From Streptomyces sp. ASQP_92 (GTDB lineage: Bacteria > Actinomycetota > Actinomycetes > Streptomycetales > Streptomycetaceae): a DNA stretch of 64,000 nt. Position 1 is the stretch's first letter, and every line of letters begins with the position of its first letter. The position numbers and the translations under genes are program-made. This document shows, in pieces, positions 15,879 to 24,562 of the stretch. Location: assembly GCF_025399895.1 (NCBI RefSeq), contig NZ_JAODUA010000016.1, positions 62,001-126,000 on the forward strand, given 5' to 3'. The notes under the pieces were generated by a model, which ran no database searches, had not been told where the DNA came from, and was given only the letters and a program-made list of their open reading frames with translations.

Positions 15879-17236
15879 CCGCCCGAACCACGGGGGCGGA
15901 CGACGGATCCGACGAGGCTCTCGCCCTGCTGCGCGAAGCCCCGGCCGCGGGGGCCCGCGAGCGCGAGGCCCCGCCCACGGGCGAGAGCGGGGCCGGTACT
16001 GCACCGTCCGCCGCTCACAAGGCCCCGCGCCGCCGGGCCACCGCCTGGGCCGACGCCCGCGCGGTGGCCGCACGGGCGGGGCGCGCCGCCCCGGCCCGCT
16101 CCCATCGGGTGCCGCTGGAGCGGGCCCTGGGCGAGATCCTCACCGAACCGCTCGCCGCACTCACCGACCTGCCGTCCTTCGACACCTCCGCCATGGACGG
16201 CTGGGCCGTCGCGGGCCCCGGCCCCTGGACGGTGCAGGACGGCGGCATCCTCGCCGGACACGCAGCGCCCGGCGCCCTCGCCGACGGCGAAGCCGTCCGT
16301 ATCGCGACCGGCGCCCGCATTCCCGCCGGCGCCACGGCGGTCATCCGCAGTGAGCACGCCCGCAGCGACGCGGCCCGCACCCAGCTCCAGGCCGACCGCG
16401 TGGTGCTGCACGGCCAGGACATCCGCCCGCGCGGCCAGGAGTGCCGCTCGGGCGACGTCCTGCTGCCCGCCACCGCGCTGGTCACCCCGGCAGTGCTCGG
16501 TCTGGCCGCGGCCGCCGGGTACGACGAGCTGAGCACCGTGCCGAGACCCCGGGTCGAGATCCTGGTCCTCGGCGACGAACTGCTCACCCAGGGGCTCCCC
16601 CACGACGGGCTGATCCGTGACGCGCTCGGGCCGATGCTCGGGGTCTGGCTGCGCGCGCTCGGCGCCGACGTCATCGGGACCCGACGGCTGAAGGACGACG
16701 CGGGGACGCTGCTCGCCGCCGTCACCGGCTCCCCGGCCGACGTCGTGATCACCACCGGCGGCACCGCGTCCGGACCCGTCGACCACGTCCACCCCGTGCT
16801 GCACAGCGCCGGGGCCGAGCTGCTGGTCGACGGGGTCGCCGTACGGCCGGGGCACCCGATGCTGCTGGCGCAGATCGGGGTGGGAAAGCACCTGGTGGGG
16901 TTGCCCGGCAATCCCCTCGCCGCGGTCTCCGGCCTTCTGACCCTGGCCGAGCCATTGCTGTGCGAACTCGCCCGTCGGCCGAGGCCGGCGCCCTACACCG
17001 CGCCGCTGCGCAACGAGGTGCAGGGCCATCCGCACGACACCCGGCTCGTTCCGGTGGTGCACCGCGCGGAACGGGTGGTGCCGCTGCACTACAACGGGCC
17101 GGCGATGCTGCGGGGGATCGCCGCCGCCGACGGCCTCGCGGTGGTGGCACCCGGCGGGGCACGCGCAGGCCAGGAGGTCGAGATCCTCGACCTGCCGTGG
17201 GCTCAAGCGGACTCGGGGCCGGGGTGTTTCACGTGA
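15875..17236 (+). CDS. moeA: Molybdopterin molybdenumtransferase MoeA
   Basis: 453 residues; inserts molybdate into adenylylated molybdopterin. After an about 40-residue extension, conserved MoeA features appear: LPSFDTSAMDGWAV, IATGARIPAGATAVIRSE, then the MoCF-binding domain VEILVLGDELLTQG and VVITTGGTASGPVDHVHPVL, and LVGLPGNPLAAVSGLL. The last residues (GVFHV end) and the TGA stop are encoded inside parS site A. Coupled to the MobA-like gene. No other Mo-cofactor genes are visible here. Confidence 0.93.
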   Translation: MTARTTGADDGSDEALALLREAPAAGAREREAPPTGESGAGTAPSAAHKAPRRRATAWADARAVAARAGRAAPARSHRVPLERALGEILTEPLAALTDLPSFDTSAMDGWAVAGPGPWTVQDGGILAGHAAPGALADGEAVRIATGARIPAGATAVIRSEHARSDAARTQLQADRVVLHGQDIRPRGQECRSGDVLLPATALVTPAVLGLAAAAGYDELSTVPRPRVEILVLGDELLTQGLPHDGLIRDALGPMLGVWLRALGADVIGTRRLKDDAGTLLAAVTGSPADVVITTGGTASGPVDHVHPVLHSAGAELLVDGVAVRPGHPMLLAQIGVGKHLVGLPGNPLAAVSGLLTLAEPLLCELARRPRPAPYTAPLRNEVQGHPHDTRLVPVVHRAERVVPLHYNGPAMLRGIAAADGLAVVAPGGARAGQEVEILDLPWAQADSGPGCFT

Positions 17237-17239
17237 AAC
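17226..17239. other. parS site A (ParB binding)
   Basis: Perfect GTTTCACGTGAAAC palindrome, the Streptomyces parS consensus, flanked as GT..AC. The moeA stop codon TGA (17234-17236) lies inside it. Confidence 0.95.
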
Positions 17240-17275
17240 ACGTCACCGTCCTCAACTCCCGCCGCCGACAAGGGT

Positions 17276-17289
17276 GTTTCACGTGAAAC
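17276..17289. other. parS site B (ParB binding)
   Basis: Perfect GTTTCACGTGAAAC, 50 bp (start to start) after site A, in the 99-bp spacer between moeA and the K+ channel gene. Confidence 0.95.
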
Positions 17290-17328
17290 ACCCGAACCGC
17301 TGTGCTCATCCCGGCCCCGATGGAGGGC

Positions 17329-17342
17329 GTTTCACGTGAAAC
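17329..17342. other. parS site C (ParB binding)
   Basis: Perfect GTTTCACGTGAAAC, 53 bp after site B. The central GTG (17336-17338) is the best start codon of the K+ channel gene, with GGAGGG 8 nt upstream. Confidence 0.95.
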
Positions 17343-18415
17343 TGCCCGGCCATGACGCGATGGCACGCCAGGCGGGCGAGGACCTGGTCATCCGACGGGT
17401 GAAGCTGCCCCGCCGGGTCGTCGACCGGCCGTTGCGCCAGGTCGCCAAGCGCATCCTCATGGCGCTCGCCGTGCTGATATTGACGACCCTCATCGTCTGG
17501 ATGGACCGCGACGGCTATCACGACAACGCCAACGGCAAGGTCGACTTCCTCGACGCCGTCTACTACGCCACCGTCACGCTCTCCACGACGGGCTACGGCG
17601 ACATCGTCCCCTACAGCGACAGCGCCCGGCTGACCAACATCCTGCTGGTCACTCCGCTGCGTGTGCTGTTCCTGATCATTCTCGTCGGAACCACTCTCGA
17701 AGTCCTCACCGAACGGACCCGCGAAGAGTGGCGGCTCAACCGCTGGAAGGCCCAATTGCGCGAGCACACCGTCGTCGTCGGTTTTGGTACGAAGGGCCGT
17801 TCGGCGCTTCAGACCCTGTGCGCGACGGGCCTGAAGAAGGACCAGGTCGTCATCGTCGACCCCAGCGCCAAGGTGATCGAGACCGCCAACGCGGAAGGCT
17901 TCGTCGGGGTCATCGGCGACGCCACCCGCAGCGATGTCCTCGTACGGGCCGAACTGCACAAGGCCCGCCAGGTCATCATCGCCACCCAGCGCGACGACAC
18001 CGCCGTCCTGGTCGCGCTGACGGCCCGCCAGCTCAACCGAGGCGCGAAGATCGTCGCCGCGGTGCGTGAGGAGGAGAACGCGCCGCTGCTGCGCCAGTCC
18101 GGCGCGGACGCCGTCATCACCAGCGCCAGCGCGGCCGGCCGGCTGCTCGGCCTCTCCGTGCTCAGCCCGAGCGCGGGCACCGTCATGGAGGACCTGATCC
18201 AGCAGGGCAGCGGGCTCGACATGGTGGAGCGGCCCGTGAAGAAGAGCGAGGTCGGCCGCGGAGTGCGGGAGACCGAGGACCTGGTGGTGAGCGTGCTGCG
18301 CGGCCACCGGCTGCTGGCCTACGACGACCCCAGGGCCAGCCCTCTCCAGCTGACGGACCGGCTCATCACGATCGTGCGGGCGGGCAGTACGGCGCCGCAG
18401 GGCCGGCCGGAGTAG
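17336..18415 (+). CDS. Potassium channel with TrkA-N (RCK) domain
   Basis: 359 residues. Two membrane helices (ILMALAVLILTTLIVWM at about 39-55 and ILLVTPLRVLFLIILVG) flank a pore with the K+ selectivity filter TVTLSTTGYGDIVPYS. A cytosolic Rossmann RCK/TrkA-N domain follows (HTVVVGFGTKGRSALQTL, VIGDATRSDVLVRAEL) and a short C-terminal domain. MthK-like architecture; the channel would be a tetramer gated by a bound ligand. The GTG start lies inside parS C; an ATG at 17360 lacks a ribosome site. Only 10 bp before the quinone oxidoreductase gene. Confidence 0.9.
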   Translation: MKLPGHDAMARQAGEDLVIRRVKLPRRVVDRPLRQVAKRILMALAVLILTTLIVWMDRDGYHDNANGKVDFLDAVYYATVTLSTTGYGDIVPYSDSARLTNILLVTPLRVLFLIILVGTTLEVLTERTREEWRLNRWKAQLREHTVVVGFGTKGRSALQTLCATGLKKDQVVIVDPSAKVIETANAEGFVGVIGDATRSDVLVRAELHKARQVIIATQRDDTAVLVALTARQLNRGAKIVAAVREEENAPLLRQSGADAVITSASAAGRLLGLSVLSPSAGTVMEDLIQQGSGLDMVERPVKKSEVGRGVRETEDLVVSVLRGHRLLAYDDPRASPLQLTDRLITIVRAGSTAPQGRPE

Positions 18416-18425
18416 CGTCGGCGGC

Positions 18426-19403
18426 ATGTATGCGATCACGATTCCCGAGCCGGGCGGTCCCGAGGCGCTGATCTGGGCCGAGGCCCCCGATCCCGTACCG
18501 GGCGAGGGCGAGGTCCTCGTCGAGGTGGCCGCCGCCGCCGTCAACCGTGCCGATGTGCTTCAGCGCCAGGGCTTCTACAACCCGCCTCCCGGTGCCTCTC
18601 CGTACCCGGGCCTGGAGTGCTCGGGGCGGATCGCCGCGCTCGGGCCGGGGGTGTCCGGCTGGAGCGTCGGCGACGAGGTGTGCGCGCTGCTGGGCGGCGG
18701 CGGATACGCCCAGAAGGTGGCCGTGCCGGCCGGTCAGTTGCTGCCCGTGCCCGAGGGCGTGGACCTGGTCACGGCGGCGGCCCTGCCCGAGGTCGCCTGC
18801 ACCGTCTGGTCCAACGTGTTCATGGTGTCCCATCTGCGCCCCGGCGAGACGCTCCTGGTGCACGGCGGGGGGAGTGGCATCGGCACCATGGCCATTCAGC
18901 TCGGCAAGGCGGTCGGCGCCAAGGTCGCGGTGACCGCGGGCGGCCCCGCCAAGCTGGAGCGCTGCGCCGAGCTGGGCGCCGACATCCTGATCGACTACCG
19001 CGAACAGGACTTCGTGGACGAGGTGTTGAAGGCCACCGACGGCGTCGGCGCCGATGTCATCCTCGACATCATGGGCGCCAAGTACCTGGAGCGGAACGTG
19101 CGGGCGCTCGCGGTCAACGGGCGCCTCGCGATCATCGGCCTCCAGGGCGGAGCCAAGGGCGAGCTGAACCTCGGCGCGCTGCTCACCAAGCGGGCCGCCG
19201 TCACCGCGACCTCGCTGCGCGGCCGTCCCGCCTCGGAGAAGGCGACCATCGTGGCGGCCGTACGCGAACACGTGTGGCCGCTCATCGCCGGGGGCCAGGT
19301 GCGTCCCGTCGTCGACCGGACGCTGCCGCTCGCGGACGCCGCCGAAGGGCACCGGGTACTCGAAGCCTCCAGCCACGTCGGCAAGGTGCTGCTGACGGCC
19401 TGA
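18426..19403 (+). CDS. NAD(P)H-quinone oxidoreductase, zinc-independent MDR family
   Basis: 325 residues of medium-chain dehydrogenase/reductase type, quinone-oxidoreductase branch. N-terminal GroES-like part: MYAITIPEPGGPEALIW, EVAAAAVNRADVLQRQGFYN, PYPGLECSGRIAALGPGV. Nucleotide site: LLVHGGGSGIGTMAIQLGKAVG (glycine-rich loop). The Cys/His zinc ligands of alcohol dehydrogenases are absent. Probably reduces quinones or enones with NADPH. Followed by a strong terminator. Confidence 0.88.
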   Translation: MYAITIPEPGGPEALIWAEAPDPVPGEGEVLVEVAAAAVNRADVLQRQGFYNPPPGASPYPGLECSGRIAALGPGVSGWSVGDEVCALLGGGGYAQKVAVPAGQLLPVPEGVDLVTAAALPEVACTVWSNVFMVSHLRPGETLLVHGGGSGIGTMAIQLGKAVGAKVAVTAGGPAKLERCAELGADILIDYREQDFVDEVLKATDGVGADVILDIMGAKYLERNVRALAVNGRLAIIGLQGGAKGELNLGALLTKRAAVTATSLRGRPASEKATIVAAVREHVWPLIAGGQVRPVVDRTLPLADAAEGHRVLEASSHVGKVLLTA

Positions 19404-19417
19404 GGGCACAAGAACGT

Positions 19418-19450
19418 CAAGAGGGGGCGCCGGGAAGGCGCCCCCTCTTG
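19418..19450. terminator. Strong bidirectional hairpin
   Basis: Perfect 14-bp stem CAAGAGGGGGCGCC / GGCGCCCCCTCTTG with a 5-nt loop GGGAA, between convergent quinone oxidoreductase (+) and bpa (-); TTG(TGTTG) follows. Confidence 0.9.
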
Positions 19451-19490
19451 TGTTGCTCGGTGGCGACCGCGGTGCGCCTACGGGTTCGGG

Positions 19491-20030
19491 TTACAGATAG
19501 GGGCCCGAGCGGGCGCCCGCGTGCGGGCCGTCCTCGTCGTCGTCCTCGTGGAGCGTCCCCGGCGGCAGGGCGCGACGCATCTGCTCCAACTGGGCGCGGG
19601 CCGCCATCTGCTGGGCGAACAGCGCCGTCTGGATCCCGTGGAAAAGCCCTTCGAGCCAGCCGACCAACTGGGCCTGGGCGATGCGGAGTTCGGCCTCCGA
19701 GGGGATCGCCTCGTCCGTGAACGGCAGGGAGAGCCGCTCCAGCTCCTCGACCAGCTCAGGCGCCAGACCGTCCTCCAGCTCCTTCACCGACGACGCGTGG
19801 ATGTCCTTGAGGCGAACGCGGCTCGCCTCGTCGAGAGGAGCCGCGCGGACTTCCTCCAGGAGCTGCTTGATCATGCTGCCGATGCGCATGACCTTCGCGG
19901 GCTGTTCGACCATTTCCGTCACCGGGACCTCGCGGGACTCGTCGTCTCCACCGCCGATGGCCATGCCGTCCTGGCCTACGACCAGGATGGGGGGGCTGTC
20001 CGGCGACTTATCGTTCCTCGGCATCTCCAT
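19491..20030 (-). CDS. bpa: Bacterial proteasome activator (Bpa/PafE family)
   Basis: 179 residues. Mostly helical, with conserved VTEMVEQPAKVMRIGSMIKQ, ASSVKELEDGLAPELVEELE and QLVGWLEGLFHGIQTALFAQ. It ends in the HbYX motif (GPYL), the tail that docks into the 20S proteasome and opens its gate without ATP. The known role is ubiquitin/Pup-independent degradation of unfolded proteins. The ATG at 20030 (MEMPRN) is chosen; ATGs at 20024 and 20039 are possible. No proteasome genes are adjacent. Confidence 0.9.
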   Translation of the reverse strand: MEMPRNDKSPDSPPILVVGQDGMAIGGGDDESREVPVTEMVEQPAKVMRIGSMIKQLLEEVRAAPLDEASRVRLKDIHASSVKELEDGLAPELVEELERLSLPFTDEAIPSEAELRIAQAQLVGWLEGLFHGIQTALFAQQMAARAQLEQMRRALPPGTLHEDDDEDGPHAGARSGPYL

Positions 20031-20129
20031 GCCGCCCATTCTCTCGCACACGTGCCTCACATCCCGTTGTGCCCCCGCGAAGAGATGATCCACCGCCCTG
20101 CGCGCGGCGATTCCTCCCGGACGGGCGAT

Positions 20130-20143
20130 GTTTCACGTGAAAC
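20130..20143. other. parS site D (ParB binding)
   Basis: Perfect GTTTCACGTGAAAC in the spacer upstream of bpa and downstream of the membrane protein gene at 20169. Confidence 0.95.
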
Positions 20144-20168
20144 GGGAGCTGTGTGTCGGCACCTCGCC

Positions 20169-20720
20169 TCACGGCCTGCGCAGCCGCAGCGCCAGAAATC
20201 CGAGCCCCAGCCCGGTCAGGGTCAACCCGGCTCCCATGGAAAGGACATGGACGCGCAGATCGGAGCCGTTGGAGAGGGCCTGGGGCGACCGGTGGTGGCG
20301 TCCCGGGGGACGGGTGCCGCCGATCGTGTGAGCGGGCGCCGGAGGGGAGGGCTCGGGGGGCGGGACCTCGGCGGGGGGAGGTGGTGCGACCGCTTCGTGG
20401 CCCGACTCGGGTGCCACCGCGTCGGTGGCGTCCGGGAGCAGGTTCTGCGCTGTCCGGCCCGGCCGGGTGCGGCCCTCGCCCGCCCGGCTGCCCGCCAGGT
20501 GCTGGTCCTGGGAGACGGCCTGAGGTGAGGGGTCGGCCTGCGGCGAGGGGTCGCCCCGCGGTGATGGCTCGGTCCGCGGGGAGGCCGTGCCGGACGGGGA
20601 CGCGCTCGTGGACGGGCCGGGCGAGGGGGTGCCGACAGCGGCCGCGTACGGCAGGGGCGTCAGAAGCAGCGCCCCGGTCAGCGAAACGGCCGCGCCGAGC
20701 GACCGGATCCCTGGAGCCAT
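20169..20720 (-). CDS. Exported, Pro/Ser-rich membrane-anchored protein, unknown
   Basis: 183 residues; no family recognised. N-terminal signal segment LGAAVSLTGALLLTPLPYAA, then a disordered stretch rich in Pro, Ser and Glu with SPRGDPSPQADPSPQA repeats, then a C-terminal membrane helix (MGAGLTLTGLGLGFLALRL) ending in RRP, the pattern of a protein kept at the outer face of the membrane. The ATG at 20720 follows GAAGGGG. Probably real because of coding bias and the export signals; function unknown. Confidence 0.65.
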   Translation of the reverse strand: MAPGIRSLGAAVSLTGALLLTPLPYAAAVGTPSPGPSTSASPSGTASPRTEPSPRGDPSPQADPSPQAVSQDQHLAGSRAGEGRTRPGRTAQNLLPDATDAVAPESGHEAVAPPPPAEVPPPEPSPPAPAHTIGGTRPPGRHHRSPQALSNGSDLRVHVLSMGAGLTLTGLGLGFLALRLRRP

Positions 20721-20854
20721 GCGAGGGACCCCTTCCGCTACGACGTGGATCGCCTGGGATGACCGAATCAGCGTCACACGGGGGGAGTTGCGCGGCATCC
20801 CGGGAAGCGTCCGTTCTGCGCCGAACGGGACGCACTTCACCGCCCCCCACGCGC

Positions 20855-20885
20855 GAAGGCCCGGCACCAGGGGTGCCGGGCCTTC
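20855..20885 (-). terminator. Hairpin terminator of the PASTA kinase gene
   Basis: Perfect 14-bp stem GAAGGCCCGGCACC / GGTGCCGGGCCTTC with a 3-nt loop, 20 bp past the stop of the minus-strand kinase gene. Confidence 0.88.
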
Positions 20886-20905
20886 GCCGAACGAGCGGTG
20901 CGGGG

Positions 20906-22525
20906 TTACTGCGAGGGCGGGTTGCCCGACGAGATCTGGAGCGTGAACTGGGCGTTCTTCTTGTCCACGTCGACCCCGGCGGCGGGGAACTGGGTGACCA
21001 CCACGTCCTGGCCCCACTGGCCGTTGTCGATCGTCTCGGTGTTGACCTTCCAGCCCGCGGCCTGGATGCAGGACTTCACCGACAGGATGTCCTTGTACGA
21101 GAAGTCGGGTGCCTGGACCTTGCCCGGGTCGAGGGTGGAGGTCTGCGGTGAGGTGCACTTCTCGGTCTGCATCGTGCGCTCGCGCTCCGGGCCCTTGTGG
21201 CCCGCGGGCGCCGCCGAGCTGCTGGACTTGGCGTCACCGCCGCCGCCCGTGTCGTCGTTCTTGTTCATGGCCAGCGCCGTGATCAGACCGCCGACCGCGA
21301 GCAGCGCCACCACGATCGCGCCCACGATCACCGGGGTGTTCCGCTTGGAACCGCCGGAGGTGGCGGCGGGGGTGTGCGCCGGGGACATCGTGTACGGCGG
21401 CGGCGTGGCCGCCATCGGGGCGGCCTGCTGCGGGTAGCCGTAGGAGGGCTGCGGCGTCGGCGCCGGGGTGGGCGGGCCGTAGGGGCCCGGCTGGTACGGC
21501 GTCTGGACGCTGCCCTGCGGGCCCGGCGCGGCCTGCGAGCCGAGCGGCGGGAAGACGGTCGCGGCGACCCCGGTGCCGCTGACGGGCGGGGCGCCGCCGG
21601 TGATGACCGGGGCCGCGCCCATCTGGCCCGCGGAGGCGATCCGCAGGATCTCGTCGTGCATGGCCTGGGCGCTCGGGAAGCGCTCGTTCGGGTTCTTCTT
21701 CAGCGCGCGGGCGACCAGCGCGTCCATGGCCGGGGTGATCGACCGGTTGACGGAGGAGGGCGCGACCGGCTCCTCCTGGACGTGTGCGTACGCGATCGCC
21801 AGCGCCGAGTCCGCGTCGAAGGGGATGCGCCCGGTCAGGAGCTGGAAGAGCATGATGCCGACCGAGTACAGGTCGGAACGGGCGTCCACGCCGCGGCCGA
21901 GCGCCTGCTCGGGCGACAGGTACTGGGGGGTGCCCACGACCATGCCGGTCTGGGTCATCGAGGTGACGCCGGACTGCATGGCGCGGGCGATGCCGAAGTC
22001 CATCACCTTGACGACGCCGCGCTTGGTCATCATCACGTTGCCCGGCTTGATGTCCCGGTGGACCAGGCCCATCTCGTGGCTGACCTCCAGGGCGGCCAGC
22101 ACGTCGGCGGTCACCTTGAGGGCCTTGTCGGCGGGCATCGCGCCGTACTGCTGGGTGTCGCGGTGCAGCGTCGAGCTGAGCGGCTCGCCCTCCACGTACT
22201 CCATGACGATGTACGGCATCACGCCTTCGCCGCCGGCGGCCCCGTTGAAGGTGACCGTGTCCTCGCCGGTGTCGAAGACGGAGACGATGTTGGTGTGCTG
22301 GAGCTTGGCGACGGCCTGGGCCTCGCGGCGGAACCGCTCGCGGAACGACTGCTCCCGACCGAGTTCGGTGTGCAGTGTCTTGATGGCGACCTGGCGGTCG
22401 AGGGCGGAGTCGTACGCGAGGTACACCGACGCCATGCCGCCCTCGCCGAGGAGGTCGCGCAGCTGGTAGCGCCCGCCCGCGATGGAACCGCCCGCATAGC
22501 GACCGTGTGCGCCGTCCTGGCTCAT
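20906..22525 (-). CDS. Ser/Thr protein kinase with extracellular PASTA domain
   Basis: 539 residues. Kinase domain about 20-280 with all core motifs: GEGGMASVY (P-loop), VAIK lysine, HRDIKPGN catalytic loop, DFGIA, GTPQYLSPEQ. A Pro/Gly/Tyr-rich linker, one membrane helix (about 398-419, VIVGAIVVALLAVGGLITAL) and one PASTA-like domain (about 465-535, SYKDILSVKSCIQAAGWKV) follow. PASTA domains bind muropeptides/lipid II, so it is probably a cell-wall-sensing kinase of the PknB class. Divergent from a second kinase gene across a 323-bp spacer. Confidence 0.93.
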   Translation of the reverse strand: MSQDGAHGRYAGGSIAGGRYQLRDLLGEGGMASVYLAYDSALDRQVAIKTLHTELGREQSFRERFRREAQAVAKLQHTNIVSVFDTGEDTVTFNGAAGGEGVMPYIVMEYVEGEPLSSTLHRDTQQYGAMPADKALKVTADVLAALEVSHEMGLVHRDIKPGNVMMTKRGVVKVMDFGIARAMQSGVTSMTQTGMVVGTPQYLSPEQALGRGVDARSDLYSVGIMLFQLLTGRIPFDADSALAIAYAHVQEEPVAPSSVNRSITPAMDALVARALKKNPNERFPSAQAMHDEILRIASAGQMGAAPVITGGAPPVSGTGVAATVFPPLGSQAAPGPQGSVQTPYQPGPYGPPTPAPTPQPSYGYPQQAAPMAATPPPYTMSPAHTPAATSGGSKRNTPVIVGAIVVALLAVGGLITALAMNKNDDTGGGGDAKSSSSAAPAGHKGPERERTMQTEKCTSPQTSTLDPGKVQAPDFSYKDILSVKSCIQAAGWKVNTETIDNGQWGQDVVVTQFPAAGVDVDKKNAQFTLQISSGNPPSQ

Positions 22526-22848
22526 GACTGTGCATCCCCCTTGGCGCGGTGGCCAGTGATGATCCTCGATTTTTCAGGCCAAGTCTGCCCGAGGGGTCGG
22601 ACACGTCAAGCCGAGTGCCCGTTCCGTGACCGTACGCGCTGGAAGAGTCTCGCAAGCGTTACAGGAACGGCATGGAAAACGTACGGGATTTGCATGGGTA
22701 CACGCGGAACCGATTGGATGGCCGGTCCATCCCGGACCGGCGCCCCGCACGAACGCTGTAGCGTGCACTACTGCACAACCAGCGGTGGCGCACGACGGAA
22801 GCCCCCACGGAAGACCGCGGACGCGGCCAGATACGACGGCGAGGACTG
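22526..22848. promoter_or_regulatory. Divergent promoter spacer between two kinase genes
   Basis: 323 bp with no convincing gene. AT content is locally higher (about 22660-22780) as expected for two divergent promoters. It holds a short inverted repeat GTGCA-CTAC-TGCAC at 22763-22776, 73 bp before the + kinase start. No conserved operator was recognised. Confidence 0.4.
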
Positions 22849-24534
22849 ATGGCACCCGAACCCGACGGAAACGGCGCCGGGATGGCCGATGGTCAGGACC
22901 ACGAGTCCTGGGTCGGCGGCCTCGTCGGCGACGGCCGGTACCGCCTGACCCACCGGCTCGGCCGCGGTGGCATGGCGGAGGTGTTCGCCGCCGAGGACGT
23001 GCGCCTCGGCCGTACCGTCGCCGTGAAGCTGCTGCGTGCCGATCTCGCCGAGGACCCGGTGTCCAAGGCGCGTTTCACGCGTGAGGCGCAGTCGGTGGCC
23101 GGTCTCAACCACCACGCCGTGGTGGCCGTGTACGACTCCGGTGAAGATGTCGTGGGCGGCCAGGTCGTCCCGTACATCGTGATGGAGCTCGTCGAGGGCC
23201 GCACCATTCGTGAGCTCCTGGTGGACGCGGACGCCCCGCCGCCGGAGCAGGCGCTGATCATCGTCTCCGGTGTCCTGGAGGCGCTGGCCTACTCGCACCA
23301 GCACGGCATCGTGCACCGTGACATCAAGCCCGCCAACGTGATCATCACGGACACCGGCGCGGTCAAGGTGATGGACTTCGGCATCGCGCGGGCCCTGCAC
23401 GGCGCCCAGTCGACGATGACCCAGACCGGCATGGTCATGGGCACCCCGCAGTACCTCTCCCCCGAGCAGGCGCTCGGCAAGGCCGTCGACCACCGCTCCG
23501 ACCTGTACGCCACGGGCTGTCTGCTGTACGAACTCCTCGCGCTGCGGCCCCCGTTCATCGGTGAGACGCCGCTGAGCGTGGTCTACCAGCACGTGCAGGA
23601 CATGCCGGTGCCGCCGTCGCAGGTGGCCCATGTGGCGCCGCCGGAACTCGACGGCCTCGTCATGCGTTCTCTCGCCAAGGACCCGGACGACCGTTTCCAG
23701 TCCGCCGAGGAGATGCGCGGCCTGGTCCAGTACGGCTTGCAGATGCTCCAGGCGCAGGGCGGCCACACCGGCACCTGGAACACCGGCCCGGTCGAGCTGA
23801 TGCACGAGGGCGCCCACACCCCGGCGATGGGCACCGCCGGTGCGACGGCGGCCATGGGCCACCCGGTGCACGGGGAGACCTCGCAGTTCGGCGGCCCGAT
23901 GCTGCCGCCGATGAACCCGAACGACGGCGGTTACGACGGCTACGACCACGGCGGCCACAAGCAGGGCGGTGGCCGCAGCGGCAAGATGGTGCTGTTCGTG
24001 GTGCTCGCGATCGTGGCGATCGCCGCGGGTGTCGCGTTCGCGCTGAGCGCCACGAAGGGCTCGGACTCGGGCTCCGGGGGTGGCGGCAAGACCTCCAACT
24101 CGCCGAAGACCTCGCCGTCGGTCTCCCAGTCGGACACCCCCTCGACGCCGGACACCCCGGGCACCAGCCAGGGCCAGACGTACGGCAGCAGCACGAGCGG
24201 CAACGGCGAGTCCCCCTCGCGCCACCGCTCGCGCTCGGCCTCGCCGTCGCCGAGCAAGTCGCAGTCCTCGCACTCCCCGGGCACGGACCAGGGAACGAGC
24301 GAGGGCACCACGACCGGCACCAGCGAGGGCACCACCGAAGGCACGACCGAGGGCACCTCCACGGGTACGAGCAAGGGCACGACCGAGGGCACCACGACGG
24401 GTACGAGCAAGGGCACGACCGAGGGCACCACGACGGGTACGAGCAAGGGCACGACCGAGGGCACCACGACCGGGACCAGCAAGGGCACCACCCAGGGCAC
24501 CTCGGCCGGCCCCGGCGGTACGCCGAGCCCCTGA
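22849..24534 (+). CDS. Ser/Thr protein kinase with Thr/Gly-rich extracellular repeat stalk
   Basis: 561 residues. Kinase domain about 30-285: GRGGMAEVF, VAVKLL, HRDIKPAN, DFGIARAL, GTPQYLSPEQAL. One membrane helix at about 379-399 (MVLFVVLAIVAIAAGVAFAL). The outer part has no PASTA domain; instead it is about 160 residues of Ser/Thr/Gly, ending in four 12-residue repeats of the type TGTSKGTTEGTT. Such a stalk could be O-glycosylated or act as a wall-spanning tether (inference). The ATG follows GAGGA. Divergent from the PASTA kinase. Confidence 0.92.
   Translation: MAPEPDGNGAGMADGQDHESWVGGLVGDGRYRLTHRLGRGGMAEVFAAEDVRLGRTVAVKLLRADLAEDPVSKARFTREAQSVAGLNHHAVVAVYDSGEDVVGGQVVPYIVMELVEGRTIRELLVDADAPPPEQALIIVSGVLEALAYSHQHGIVHRDIKPANVIITDTGAVKVMDFGIARALHGAQSTMTQTGMVMGTPQYLSPEQALGKAVDHRSDLYATGCLLYELLALRPPFIGETPLSVVYQHVQDMPVPPSQVAHVAPPELDGLVMRSLAKDPDDRFQSAEEMRGLVQYGLQMLQAQGGHTGTWNTGPVELMHEGAHTPAMGTAGATAAMGHPVHGETSQFGGPMLPPMNPNDGGYDGYDHGGHKQGGGRSGKMVLFVVLAIVAIAAGVAFALSATKGSDSGSGGGGKTSNSPKTSPSVSQSDTPSTPDTPGTSQGQTYGSSTSGNGESPSRHRSRSASPSPSKSQSSHSPGTDQGTSEGTTTGTSEGTTEGTTEGTSTGTSKGTTEGTTTGTSKGTTEGTTTGTSKGTTEGTTTGTSKGTTQGTSAGPGGTPSP
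24361..24504. repeat. 36-bp tandem repeat in the kinase stalk
   Basis: Units begin at 24361, 24397, 24433 and 24469. The first three are identical over 36 bp and the fourth is diverged. Related 12-bp sub-units (GAGGGCACCACG-like) continue upstream to about 24300. Confidence 0.9.
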
Positions 24535-24562
24535 CCCGACGCCCCCCGGGACCCACCCCGCC

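Noticed and set aside
22526..22848. A short secreted protein in the kinase spacer
   Set aside because: Frames there have no ribosome site or coding bias and overlap the promoter area.
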